Source: Paraburkholderia tropica (GTDB lineage: Bacteria; Pseudomonadota; Gammaproteobacteria; Burkholderiales; Burkholderiaceae). Taken from it: a stretch of 50,764 nucleotides of DNA. A program made the translations under genes and the position numbers. The first letter of the stretch is position 1. Every line of letters begins with the position of its first letter. Positions 1-7,291 of this stretch are shown piece after piece. The notes under the pieces are model-generated. The model worked only from the letters and a program-made list of their open reading frames with translations. It was not told the origin of the DNA and ran no database searches. The stretch spans positions 1-50,764 of the forward strand of contig NZ_FNZM01000034.1 of NCBI RefSeq assembly GCF_900109265.1, in the 5' to 3' direction.

Positions 1-384
1 CCGCTGCTGACGAAGGGCGCATCGGTGATTCTCACGGGCTCGACGGCGGGCAGCGCGGGCACGGCGGCGTTCAGCGTGTATGCGGCGTCGAAGGCGGCGG
101 TGCGTTCGTTCGCCCGCAACTGGATTCTCGACCTCAAGGACCGCCAGATCCGCGTGAACACGATCAGCCCCGGCGCGACCCGCACGCCCGGCCTGCTCGA
201 CCTGGCCGGCGACGACGCCGCCCAGCGCCAGGGTCTGGCCGACTATCTGGCCGCGCAGATCCCGATGGGCCGTCTGGGCGAGCCGAACGAAATCGCCAGC
301 GCCGCGCTGTTCCTCGCCTCGGACGATGCGAGCTTCGTGAACGGCGTCGAACTGTTCGTCGATGGCGGCCAGCAGCAGATCTGA
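1..384 (+). CDS. SDR family oxidoreductase, C-terminal part (5' end outside window)
   Basis: The reading frame is open from base 1 and ends at a TGA, so only the last 127 residues of a short-chain dehydrogenase/reductase are present. The active-site YxxxK is visible as YAASK, followed by the typical RVNTISPGATRTPG segment after the catalytic Lys. The C-terminus GRLGEPNEIASAALFLASDD...FVNGVELFVDGG is the usual classical SDR ending. The Rossmann GxxxGxG nucleotide motif lies upstream of the window. The family uses NAD(P)H to reduce or oxidise small carbonyl/alcohol substrates in the cytoplasm; the substrate here cannot be told. Confidence 0.93.
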   Translation, partial: PLLTKGASVILTGSTAGSAGTAAFSVYAASKAAVRSFARNWILDLKDRQIRVNTISPGATRTPGLLDLAGDDAAQRQGLADYLAAQIPMGRLGEPNEIASAALFLASDDASFVNGVELFVDGGQQQI

Positions 385-560
385 GCGTGATGCGGGCGCA
401 TTCGGGGCGCGCAGGAATCGAGCGCGCCCTGGCCGTCGCGTTCGAAGCGAACATCGGCCTGATCATTCGCGGCAGTGCCGCATATTTCTTGCGCGGCACA
501 GCAATTGCTCATGGAAGGCGTGTCGACTATCCCGTCGATCCACCCACCACGGAGCCGGCC

Positions 561-788
561 ATGCAATTCGTATTTCAATCGTGCCTGATCAGCACTTGCG
601 CGAGCATCGATGACGGAAGAATCGTGGCGAACGCGAGAATCTTCAGCCCGGCTTCGGACGGTTCATTCGACGACGACGTCCACGATCTGTGTCTCGACGA
701 GAATTTCATCGACGAGCACGAAGCGCTCACGTTTGCCCGCGAGCGCGCGATGCTCTGGGTCGAGGAGCATTGCGTGAGCGCGATGTAA
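561..788 (+). CDS. small conserved-type protein, 75 aa, function unknown
   Basis: I place the start at ATG 561 and not at the longer in-frame ATG 387, because GGAG lies 6 nt upstream of 561 and the extra 58 residues look non-coding. The protein is acidic, with no signal peptide or membrane segment. Its pattern DDGRIVANARIF ... LDENFIDEHEALTFA ... WVEEH matches at a distance the 74-aa protein at 25768-25992 (PDGCFSSNLLLER ... LDYFESEEQALEFS ... WVDTR). Both therefore look like one small-protein family: a beta-rich front with a DG turn, then an acidic amphipathic helix ending in a Trp-Val. No known function is recognised. Confidence 0.6.
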   Translation: MQFVFQSCLISTCASIDDGRIVANARIFSPASDGSFDDDVHDLCLDENFIDEHEALTFARERAMLWVEEHCVSAM

Positions 789-1193
789 ATCGCGCAATCG
801 GCGTGTAATCATCGCTTAATCGCCGCTTGATAGCCGCTTGATAGCCGCTTGATAGCCGCGCAACGGCGAGCGAAACGGACCGCGCACTGCGCCGCTCGTC
901 GCCGAATGGCGGTAAAGTCGCAACGTTATCGCGTCAATCCGTCCGCATAATCGGTTCAATGCTCGTGCGCGGTTGCAAAGCCAGGTTGCAAAGCCGGCGC
1001 AAGCCGCAACGGCTTCGACCGCGTCCAGTTCGCGCATCCAGAAGACGGTACAGGGCAATGGGACCATGTCCACCACGCAAGACCGGACCGCCGAACCGAT
1101 TCGGCTCCCTCGCGAGCCCGAAGCTGCACCCGAAGCCCAATCCGCTACCGACGCCCGCTGCCTGATGGGACCCGGCGAAACTACGCCGCGAGC
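789..1193. other. 405-nt region before the histidine kinase: tandem repeat plus remnant of the kinase N-terminus
   Basis: No intact gene fits here. The first part holds an 11-bp tandem repeat (822-859). ATG 1066 opens a frame beginning MSTTQDRTAEPIRL. That frame is +1 relative to the kinase, and at about 1160-1190 the kinase-like sequence (PDGTRRNYAASVGVVP) continues in the other frame. That frame is open from 951 but contains no ATG, GTG or TTG start before GTG 1194. This is what a deletion and frameshift in the 5' end of a longer kinase gene would leave. Confidence 0.55.
822..859. repeat. 11-bp tandem repeat, 3.5 copies
   Basis: The unit GCCGCTTGATA occurs exactly at 822-832, 833-843 and 844-854, followed by a partial GCCGC at 855-859. 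A degenerate copy (ATCGCTTAATC) precedes it. The unit equals about one helical turn. It lies just after the stop of the 75-aa protein gene. It could be a slippage product or a set of phased binding sites; nothing decides between these. Confidence 0.85.
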
Positions 1194-2651
1194 GTGGGCG
1201 TCGTGCCCATCGACGCCAATTCGCTGGCCTGCGGACTCGCGGCCTACAAGCGCGAAGCCGTGATCACGCCCGACGTGCGGACCGACCCGCGCTGGAAGGA
1301 CTGGGCGTGCCTCGCGCAGGCGTATCGCTATCGCGCCTGCTGGTCGTTTCCGGTCGAGGCGACGAGCGGCAAGGTCGTCGGCACGTTCACGCTCTATCGC
1401 GAGGAGGTGGGCGCGCCGACGGCGCGCGACCGCGAACTGGCGATGCGCTTCGCGCAGTCGGCGGCCATCATCATTTCGCGCCAGCAGGAAGCCGACGAAC
1501 GCGCGCACGGCGTCAAGGCGCTGCGCCGCGGCGACCGCCAGAAGGACGAGTTTCTCGCGATGCTCGCGCACGAACTGCGCAATCCGCTTGCGCCGATCGC
1601 CAACGCGGGCGAACTGCTGACGCGCGTGCTCACCGGCCATCCGGGCGCACAGGCGGCCGTCGACATGATCAAGCGTCAAGCCGCGCAGTTGACCCGTCTC
1701 GTCGACGAACTGCTCGATATCTCGCGCATCACGCAGGGGCGCATTACGCTGCAGCGCGGCCCGGTCGATCTCGCGGGCGTGGTGACGCAGGGCATCGAGC
1801 CCGTCGAGCCGCGGCTGCGCGAAAAACGTCATACGCTGACGGTCGAAACGACGACGAGCGACGAACCGCTGTTCGTCGAAGGCGACAGGGCGCGGCTCGT
1901 CCAGTGCGTGGGCAACATCCTCACGAACGCCGTGAAGTACACGGACCCAGGCGGCGTGATTCGCGTCTGGACGCGCCCGCGCGGCGCGCACGCCGTCATC
2001 GGCATTTCGGACAACGGCTCCGGCATCTCCGCCGAGTTGCTGCCCCACGTCTTCGATCTGTTCGTGCAGAGCACGCGCACGCTCGATCGCGCCCAGGGGG
2101 GACTCGGCATCGGGCTGGCCGTCGTCAAGCGGCTCGTCCACATGCATCAGGGCGAGATCGCGGTTCATAGCGAGGGCGTCGGTCACGGCGCGACCTTCGA
2201 AATCCTGCTGCCGCGCATCGCGCGGCCGAGCGAAAGCGCGGTCGAAACCGACATCGCGAAGATCAGCCCGCGCCGCGTGCTGGTCGTGGACGATAACCGC
2301 GACGCGGCGGATTCGCTCGCGATGCTGCTCGCGCTACAGGGACACACGCCGGTGGTCGCGTATCGCGGCGACGAAGCGATTGCGCGGGCGCAGACGTTCC
2401 TGCCCGAAGTGGCGTTGCTCGCCATCGGACTGCCCGGCATGAGCGGCTACGAACTGGCGCGGCGGTTGCGCGCGATGCCGCAACTCGCGGGCATTCGCCT
2501 CGTGGCGATCACGGGCTATGGTCAGCCCGAGGATGATCAGCACACGCGCGAGGCCGGCTTCGACGAGCATCTGATCAAACCGATCGACCATAAGGCGCTA
2601 CAGCGTAGTTTGAGTGGGCGGGCGGGATCGGAGCGCAGTGGGGGCGCGTGA
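1194..2651 (+). CDS. hybrid sensor histidine kinase, N-terminally truncated, receiver lacking its phospho-Asp
   Basis: From GTG 1194 there are 485 residues. Residues 1-98 are the second half of a GAF domain (CGLAAYKREAV, TDPRWKDW, ACWSFPVEATSGKVVGTF). The HisKA domain has its phospho-acceptor His at 126 (MLAHELRNPLAPI). The HATPase domain has N-box NILTNAVKY, G1 ISDNGSGI and G2 GGLGIGLAVVKRL. A receiver domain spans about 360-475. The receiver keeps the acidic pair (VVDDNRD), Thr (AITGYG) and Lys (HLIKP), but the phosphorylation-site Asp is Ala410 (codon GCC 2421-2423, in VALLAIGLPGMSGYELA). The first GAF half and any upstream sensor are absent, and the likely original ATG (1066) is out of frame. 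The catalytic core looks intact, so this may be a decaying gene or a kinase with a dead receiver. No partner regulator is adjacent. Confidence 0.8.
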   Translation: MGVVPIDANSLACGLAAYKREAVITPDVRTDPRWKDWACLAQAYRYRACWSFPVEATSGKVVGTFTLYREEVGAPTARDRELAMRFAQSAAIIISRQQEADERAHGVKALRRGDRQKDEFLAMLAHELRNPLAPIANAGELLTRVLTGHPGAQAAVDMIKRQAAQLTRLVDELLDISRITQGRITLQRGPVDLAGVVTQGIEPVEPRLREKRHTLTVETTTSDEPLFVEGDRARLVQCVGNILTNAVKYTDPGGVIRVWTRPRGAHAVIGISDNGSGISAELLPHVFDLFVQSTRTLDRAQGGLGIGLAVVKRLVHMHQGEIAVHSEGVGHGATFEILLPRIARPSESAVETDIAKISPRRVLVVDDNRDAADSLAMLLALQGHTPVVAYRGDEAIARAQTFLPEVALLAIGLPGMSGYELARRLRAMPQLAGIRLVAITGYGQPEDDQHTREAGFDEHLIKPIDHKALQRSLSGRAGSERSGGA

Positions 2652-2779
2652 ACCGCGAAGCCTGCGTTAGCGCGCTCGCTCGCCATCGTGATGATGGGTG
2701 TGTGCAGACCGCCGTCCTTCGACAAGCACGCGCCAATCGCCGACAATGGTCCGAAGCCATCGAATCCGCATGACAAACG

Positions 2780-2803
2780 GCACTACCGACCGCACTACCG
2801 ACG
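2780..2803 (+). repeat. 12-bp tandem repeat filling the ribosome-binding region
   Basis: GCACTACCGACC (2780-2791) is followed at once by GCACTACCGACG (2792-2803), which abuts the ATG at 2804. The repeat replaces any Shine-Dalgarno sequence. An in-frame TGA at 2771 rules out an earlier start for the downstream gene. Confidence 0.8.
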
Positions 2804-3724
2804 ATGAATCTGTCCCAGCCCTCCCGCCTGCGCGGCGGCCTGTTCGGCCTGTTGATCGGCGACGCCCTGGGCGTTCCCTACGAATTCCACAGCGCCGCAT
2901 CGATACCCGAATCGAGCGCGATTGAGATGACGCCGCCGGCGCACTTCGAGCGCGCGCACGCAGGCGTCCCGCCCGGCACCTGGAGCGACGACGGCGCGCA
3001 AGCGCTCGCGCTGCTCGACGCGCTCCTGCACAACCGCGAACTCGACCTCGATACGTTTGCCGACAATCTGCTCGACTGGGCTCAGCGCGGCGCGTTCACG
3101 CCGGACGGTCGGGTCTTCGACGTGGGATTGCAGACGCAGCGTGCATTCGAGCAGCTTCGGTCGGGCGTTCCCGCAGCGAACGCGGGCCCCGACGACGAAC
3201 GCGATAACGGCAACGGCTCGCTCATGCGATGTCTGCCCGTCGTCCTGGTGACGACCTCGCGCGACGAAGCCATTCATCTGGCGCGCAAGCAGAGTCGGGT
3301 CACACACGGACACGCGCGCGCGCAATTGACGTGTGCGCTCTATTGCGTGACGGCGCTCGGCATTGTCGAAGGCCTGTCTGCCGCAGATGCCGTGCGCGCC
3401 GCCGAAGACGAACTGCTGCAGCGCTACGCCGATTCACCCGATGAAGCCGAACTGAAGATCGTGCTGGACGGACGCTTCGACGCGCCTCAAGGGTCCGGCT
3501 ATGTCGTCGACAGTTTCTGGTCCGCCATCCACTGCGTCTTGTCGACGCGTTGCTACGAAGACTGCGTCAAGCGCGCGATCTCGCTTGGCAACGACACGGA
3601 CACGACCGCCGCCATCGCAGGCGGCCTCGCGGGGATCGTGTACGGCGAAGACGCCATACCCGGGCGCTGGATGGCCACGCTGCAGCACAAGGCCCTCGTC
3701 GACGTCATGCTCGCTAGAATCTAG
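2804..3724 (+). CDS. ADP-ribosylglycohydrolase family protein (DraG/ARH-like)
   Basis: The protein has 306 residues, the usual size for the family. Members remove ADP-ribose from proteins or hydrolyse related ADP-ribosyl compounds in a Mg2+/Mn2+-dependent way in the cytoplasm. Visible signatures are GLLIGDALGVPYEF (residues 14-28), the metal-binding S61-D62-D63 (canonical T-D-D), NGSLMRCLP, a THGHARAQ segment, and the C-terminal metal motif NDTDTTAAIAGGLAG (263-277; D264, D266 and T267 are the expected ligands). The only possible start is ATG 2804; it has no Shine-Dalgarno sequence and follows a 12-bp tandem repeat. No ADP-ribosyltransferase or nitrogenase gene is adjacent, so the substrate is unknown. 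It converges on the GST gene with a 12-nt gap. Confidence 0.9.
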   Translation: MNLSQPSRLRGGLFGLLIGDALGVPYEFHSAASIPESSAIEMTPPAHFERAHAGVPPGTWSDDGAQALALLDALLHNRELDLDTFADNLLDWAQRGAFTPDGRVFDVGLQTQRAFEQLRSGVPAANAGPDDERDNGNGSLMRCLPVVLVTTSRDEAIHLARKQSRVTHGHARAQLTCALYCVTALGIVEGLSAADAVRAAEDELLQRYADSPDEAELKIVLDGRFDAPQGSGYVVDSFWSAIHCVLSTRCYEDCVKRAISLGNDTDTTAAIAGGLAGIVYGEDAIPGRWMATLQHKALVDVMLARI

Positions 3725-3736
3725 CGACCGCCGGCA

Positions 3737-4381
3737 TCACGGCGCGTTCTGCCACTCCGTCAACTTCTCGCGTGCATTGAGGTCCAGGAATGCCGGCCTC
3801 GCACGCAAGCGCTCGATGTAGCGCGCGAGATGGGGCCACGTCGTTGCCGGACGCGGCATGTTGCGCGTCCAGCGCATCAGCGTGATCGCGAGGAAATCGG
3901 CCGTACTCAGCCGATTGCCGACCAGATAATGGCGTCCGTCGCCCAGCAGACGATCGAGATTGTCCATGGATGTTTCGATCTGCCGACGCTCGAACGCTCT
4001 GACTGCGGCCGCACCTTCCGGCTCGCCGTCGGTGTCTGCGTAGAACCAGCCTCGCATGGCCGGCAACACGGCATTCGCGAGATAAATCATCATCTCGAGC
4101 CACTCGGCGCGTTCGGGTTCGCCCGGCAATGGCGCAAGCCCGGACTCGGGATGCCGTTCCGCAAGCAGCATCAACAAGGCGGTCGACTCGCCGCGCGGTG
4201 CGCCGTCGACAAGCAGCGTCGGCACACGGCCCGTGGGATTCAGGCGCAGATACTCCGGCGAACGCTGTGCACCCGTGTCGATATCGACGAGTCGCGTTTC
4301 GAACGGCACGCCCAGCTCCAGCAACATCCAGTGCACGGCCATACTCGCCGCGCCGGGGCTGTAAAACAAAACGTAGGACAT
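3737..4381 (-). CDS. glutathione S-transferase family protein
   Basis: This is a 214-residue cytosolic GST. The N-terminal thioredoxin-like domain begins YVLFYSPGAASMAVHW and contains the cis-Pro segment GRVPTLL and the Glu-Ser glutathione-binding pair (RGESTALLMLL). The helical C-terminal domain carries the N-capping-box region STADFLAITLMRW. The Cys often found in the SPGACS motif of beta-class bacterial GSTs is Ala here, so the mechanism would not be the beta-class Cys one. An AAGGAA Shine-Dalgarno lies about 8 nt before ATG 4381. The family conjugates or reduces electrophiles with glutathione; the substrate is unknown. Confidence 0.93.
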   Translation of the reverse strand: MSYVLFYSPGAASMAVHWMLLELGVPFETRLVDIDTGAQRSPEYLRLNPTGRVPTLLVDGAPRGESTALLMLLAERHPESGLAPLPGEPERAEWLEMMIYLANAVLPAMRGWFYADTDGEPEGAAAVRAFERRQIETSMDNLDRLLGDGRHYLVGNRLSTADFLAITLMRWTRNMPRPATTWPHLARYIERLRARPAFLDLNAREKLTEWQNAP

Positions 4382-4518
4382 AGGCGGATTCCTTGTTCAG
4401 GTTGCGCTGCCAGCAATATGCCCACCATGTTACATCGCGCCCGCCGAAGATTTGCACGGCGCACCGCCAGCCAGACGACGAGTGCGTTCGATGCGTCTGC
4501 GGCATGAAGGCATGAGTG

Positions 4519-5448
4519 TTACGCCCGCTTCGCCGTCAAATACGCAATCCGCTCGGCGCCAAGCTGCTTTCCGCTTTCAAAAATCGCGCGCATGCGCACT
4601 TCGAGATACGCGCGCTCGTCGCGTGTAAACGCCGTATCGAGAATCTCGTCCAAAGGCGGCGCCAACGGATGCGGCGAAGTGCGAATAAACATCTCCCAAG
4701 GCAGACAGTCCTCGGTGCGTACGTCGATATGCAATTCCAGATGAATGTCCGTGAATCCCGCGTCCATCGCATACCGCACGAGATCGCGCTCGCCATAGTT
4801 CGTAATGGGCATCGACCGCAACTTCTCCTCGGTATCGGGAAACTGCGCGGCGCGGCATCGAAGCAAGAGCGGAAAGAACGGATCGTCGGCGTGGAAAGTG
4901 CCTTCATCGACGAGGCGCTTGAGCATGCAAACCTCCAGCGCTTCGTCGCGCAGAATCGGCTCTGCGATTGCGAAACGGCCGCCCGGTTTGAGTATGCGGA
5001 ACAACTCGCGCATCGCGGCAGGCTTGTCTTCCACATACGCCAGAACGGCGCGCATCGTGGCGGCGTCGACGGAAGCATTGGCGATATCCTCAAGCCGCTC
5101 GGCAGAGCCGTGAACGAAAGCGCACTGCCCGCTGACACCGCGACTGCGCGCGGTCGCTTCGGCATGTTGCAGCAAAGGCAGCGAAATATCCGTCATCACC
5201 ACGTTGAGCGACGCACCGGCGCGCTCGATCGCCCGGAGCCCAACGAGACCGTCTCCCGTGCCGATGTCGGCCAATGTCATGCCTGGGCGCAGTCGAACGG
5301 AATCGAGCACACGGTCGGCGTATTTCGTAATTTCGACACGGACGTTGCGCTCATGCGCGCGGTCATCGCCATGACGCTGCCGGAGAATCCATGTGGACCA
5401 GTTATCGTGAGTGGCAGTGTTCGTGTGCAGTGACAAGGTGATTTCCAC
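4519..5448 (-). CDS. class I SAM-dependent methyltransferase
   Basis: The protein has 309 residues. Motif I LADIGTGDGLVGLRA (59-73) binds S-adenosylmethionine. The acidic end of strand beta2 follows (VVMTDISLPLL), then motif IV/post-IV segments (AATMRAVLAYVEDKPAAM, ILKPGGRFAIAEPI). About 130 C-terminal residues beyond the Rossmann core (YAMDAGFTDIHLEL, LPWEMFIRT) probably form the substrate-binding lid. It resembles small-molecule UbiE/arsenite-type methyltransferases in layout, but I see no arsenite Cys set and cannot name the substrate. The start used is GTG 5448, which has no clear Shine-Dalgarno; TTG 5436 is an alternative. The promoter side carries an 11-bp tandem repeat. Confidence 0.85.
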   Translation of the reverse strand: MEITLSLHTNTATHDNWSTWILRQRHGDDRAHERNVRVEITKYADRVLDSVRLRPGMTLADIGTGDGLVGLRAIERAGASLNVVMTDISLPLLQHAEATARSRGVSGQCAFVHGSAERLEDIANASVDAATMRAVLAYVEDKPAAMRELFRILKPGGRFAIAEPILRDEALEVCMLKRLVDEGTFHADDPFFPLLLRCRAAQFPDTEEKLRSMPITNYGERDLVRYAMDAGFTDIHLELHIDVRTEDCLPWEMFIRTSPHPLAPPLDEILDTAFTRDERAYLEVRMRAIFESGKQLGAERIAYLTAKRA

Positions 5449-5805
5449 AGGAATTCGAGCGAGCGGCGCAATGCTAGCTTTCTATTCTGATGAGCACCTT
5501 AACGATTGCAATTCGAATGCAATTCGAAAGCAATCTCCAATCTGGCGCGTCATTTTCAAAAGAACGCAATCCGTCCGCTTTCAGACTGAATAAAAGGCAT
5601 TGTCATTCCAGGCATTCCATCGACGATTTCGATGGGCTGGCTGACATGGTGCCATTTTGATTCGTCGCCGCGCGAATCAAACCGCAGCTTATGCAAGCCT
5701 TAAGGAAACTCATTACCGGAAAATAAATACTTCTTAAGAGTTTGAAAGATCCTCCGATAAACCGGGCGCAGTACGCGGTTTTCTTTTCTTTCTGGAGATT
5801 CTTCT
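5449..5805. other. 357-nt divergent intergenic region
   Basis: No credible gene is seen between the methyltransferase (-) and the small protein (+). It contains a tandem 11-bp repeat (5507-5528) and a short hairpin, CCATCGA-N5-TCGATGG, at 5617-5635. The stretch is clearly more AT-rich than its surroundings, as expected for two divergent promoters. Confidence 0.6.
5507..5528. repeat. tandem 11-bp repeat TGCAATTCGAA x2
   Basis: TGCAATTCGAA occurs at 5507-5517 and 5518-5528, followed by a degenerate third start (AGCAAT). Each unit contains the palindrome TTCGAA. It lies 59-80 nt upstream of the methyltransferase start on the minus strand, a position suited to an operator, but no regulator is linked to it. 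Confidence 0.75.
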
Positions 5806-6120
5806 ATGACCATCCCCGCCGTTTCCAGCCAACCCGCAAGCGTAAGCGCAGCGGCAACCACGAGTGCCGGAACGCAGAAGCAAGCGGCAAGCGCCTCGCA
5901 AACGACTGCCACGACACAGGCGCAATCGCAAACGCAGTCCGGCACGTCGACGCAAAGTTCGACGCCATCGGCTTCCTACACGGTGAATATCAGCAGCCTC
6001 GCGCGCGCCGCATTTGCCGAGGCCACGGAAACATCGGTGCAAACCGCGCAGGAAGCCAACCGGGGCGACAGGCAGGCGCAACGTCTGCTTGCAAAGGAGC
6101 AGGCCAACAAGGTGGATTAA
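5806..6120 (+). CDS. Gln/Thr/Ser/Ala-rich small protein, 104 aa, function unknown
   Basis: A good Shine-Dalgarno (GGAG, 8 nt before ATG 5806) and a hairpin just after the stop support a real gene. Residues 1-57 are low-complexity (Ala, Ser, Thr, Gln) with no signal peptide and no hydrophobic segment. Residues 58-104 (YTVNISSLARAAFAEA ... VQTAQEANRGDRQAQRLLAKE) are a predicted amphipathic helical tail. The composition suggests a disordered linker plus helix, as in some secreted or surface-associated small proteins. No family is recognised and no function is proposed. Confidence 0.7.
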   Translation: MTIPAVSSQPASVSAAATTSAGTQKQAASASQTTATTQAQSQTQSGTSTQSSTPSASYTVNISSLARAAFAEATETSVQTAQEANRGDRQAQRLLAKEQANKVD

Positions 6121-6127
6121 CGTCGAA

Positions 6128-6151
6128 GCGCGTCATCAATCAATGACGCGC
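6128..6151 (+). terminator. hairpin after the Gln/Thr-rich gene
   Basis: GCGCGTCAT (6128-6136), loop CAATCA, ATGACGCGC (6143-6151) make a perfect 9-bp stem starting 7 nt after the stop at 6118-6120. There is no T-run after it, so it may stabilise the mRNA or act with Rho and not as a classical intrinsic terminator. Confidence 0.55.
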
Positions 6152-6299
6152 GGCGGCCTGCACTCAGGCGAGAAAGCGACGCTCGGTCGATTCGATCAAG
6201 TGTCGCGAACGGATCGTGGATTCAATAGCTCAATGAATCAATCGACACTCAACCACGCGTCGACGAGTCACGCCATATTGATCGCACAAACGCGCCCCT

Positions 6300-7190
6300 T
6301 CACGCGATTTTCGCCAGACGTCCGTGTGCGCCGACTGCATCCGTCGACATCGATTCGCGCACATAGCGCGCGAATTCCTGCGCCGTTGGCTTCATCGTCG
6401 CGGGTAATTGCAGGCAGATCGCGAATGGCGGCAGCGCGGGCAAACCCGCCGCGTGAGGCGCAAGCGTCTCCAGATCAGCGGGCACGGTGGAGACGAGCCA
6501 CGCCGTGATGGCGAGTCCCGCGCGCACCGTGGCGGCCGTCGCCTCGATGTTGCCGCTCTCGAACACGGTGCGCCACGCAATGCCTTGATCCGCAAGCGCG
6601 CCGAGCACTACAGGACGAAACGCGCAACGCTCGTCCACCATCGAGAGCGGCAGCGGACGCTTCTGCCAGGCGTCGCTGCGCTGACCCGCGACCCACACCA
6701 GCGGCTCGATCCGCACCACTTCGCCCTCGGCTTCGCTCGCCACGTATTCGACCAGCGACACGTCCACGCGCCCGTTCTTCACCGCCTCGCTCAACTCCGG
6801 CGACGCCGCGCACACCAGCGAGATCTCCACTTGCGGATAGGCCTCGGCGAACGCCTTCATCGCGGGCGCGAGCGGCGTGACGAGATCGTAAGGCACGCCC
6901 ACACGCAGGCTTCCGGCGAGCGAACGGCCGGTCATGTCCGCCCAGATTTCGTCGTTCAGCCTGAGCAACTGACGCGCCTTCACCAGAAACTGCTCGCCAT
7001 GGCGCGACAGTTCCAGCTTGCGCGCCTTGCGCACGAACAGCAGACAATCGAGCAGGTCTTCAAGACGCTTCACCTGCTGGCTCACGGCGCCTTGCGTCAT
7101 ATGCAGCAGATTCGCGGCGACCGTCATGCTACCGCTGTCGGCGACGGTCACAAAGGTGCGGATCAAATCGATGTCGAGATTTCGGCTCAT
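6300..7190 (-). CDS. LysR family transcriptional regulator
   Basis: The protein has 296 residues. An N-terminal winged HTH (about 5-64: DLIRTFVTVADSGSMTVAA, MTQGAVSQQVKRLEDLL) is followed by a periplasmic-binding-protein-like effector domain (about 90-285, beginning GSLRVGVPYDLVTPLAPA). It is transcribed divergently from the LysE-type exporter gene with about 100 nt between. That spacer holds a CATTA-N7-TAATG inverted repeat close to its own start, the classic place for autoregulation and for control of the divergent gene. The effector is unknown; for LysE-linked regulators it is often an amino acid. Confidence 0.93.
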   Translation of the reverse strand: MSRNLDIDLIRTFVTVADSGSMTVAANLLHMTQGAVSQQVKRLEDLLDCLLFVRKARKLELSRHGEQFLVKARQLLRLNDEIWADMTGRSLAGSLRVGVPYDLVTPLAPAMKAFAEAYPQVEISLVCAASPELSEAVKNGRVDVSLVEYVASEAEGEVVRIEPLVWVAGQRSDAWQKRPLPLSMVDERCAFRPVVLGALADQGIAWRTVFESGNIEATAATVRAGLAITAWLVSTVPADLETLAPHAAGLPALPPFAICLQLPATMKPTAQEFARYVRESMSTDAVGAHGRLAKIA

Positions 7191-7195
7191 TCACG

Positions 7196-7212
7196 CATTA
7201 TGCCGCGTAATG
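7196..7212. promoter_or_regulatory. candidate LysR box between lysR and the LysE-type exporter
   Basis: CATTA (7196-7200), N7, TAATG (7208-7212) is a perfect inverted repeat. It contains the T-N11-A core expected of LysR sites (T 7198, A 7210). It sits 6 nt upstream of the LysR start and about 80 nt upstream of the exporter start. Assignment is by motif and position only. Confidence 0.45.
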
Positions 7213-7291
7213 GATCACATCAGAATTATTGCCTTTGCTGATGTGTCGGCGGTCCGTACAGTGCAGGTCTTTACCACGTGAACCTGCGCCG

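Noticed and set aside
387..560. Longer N-terminus for the 75-aa protein
   Set aside because: There is no ribosome site at 387, whereas GGAG sits correctly before ATG 561, and the extra segment looks non-coding.
822..859. CRISPR-like array
   Set aside because: The units are 11 bp and directly adjacent with no spacers, and no cas genes are present.
816..2186. 456-codon minus-strand frame over the histidine kinase
   Set aside because: It is antisense to conserved kinase motifs and its composition is typical of a shadow frame.
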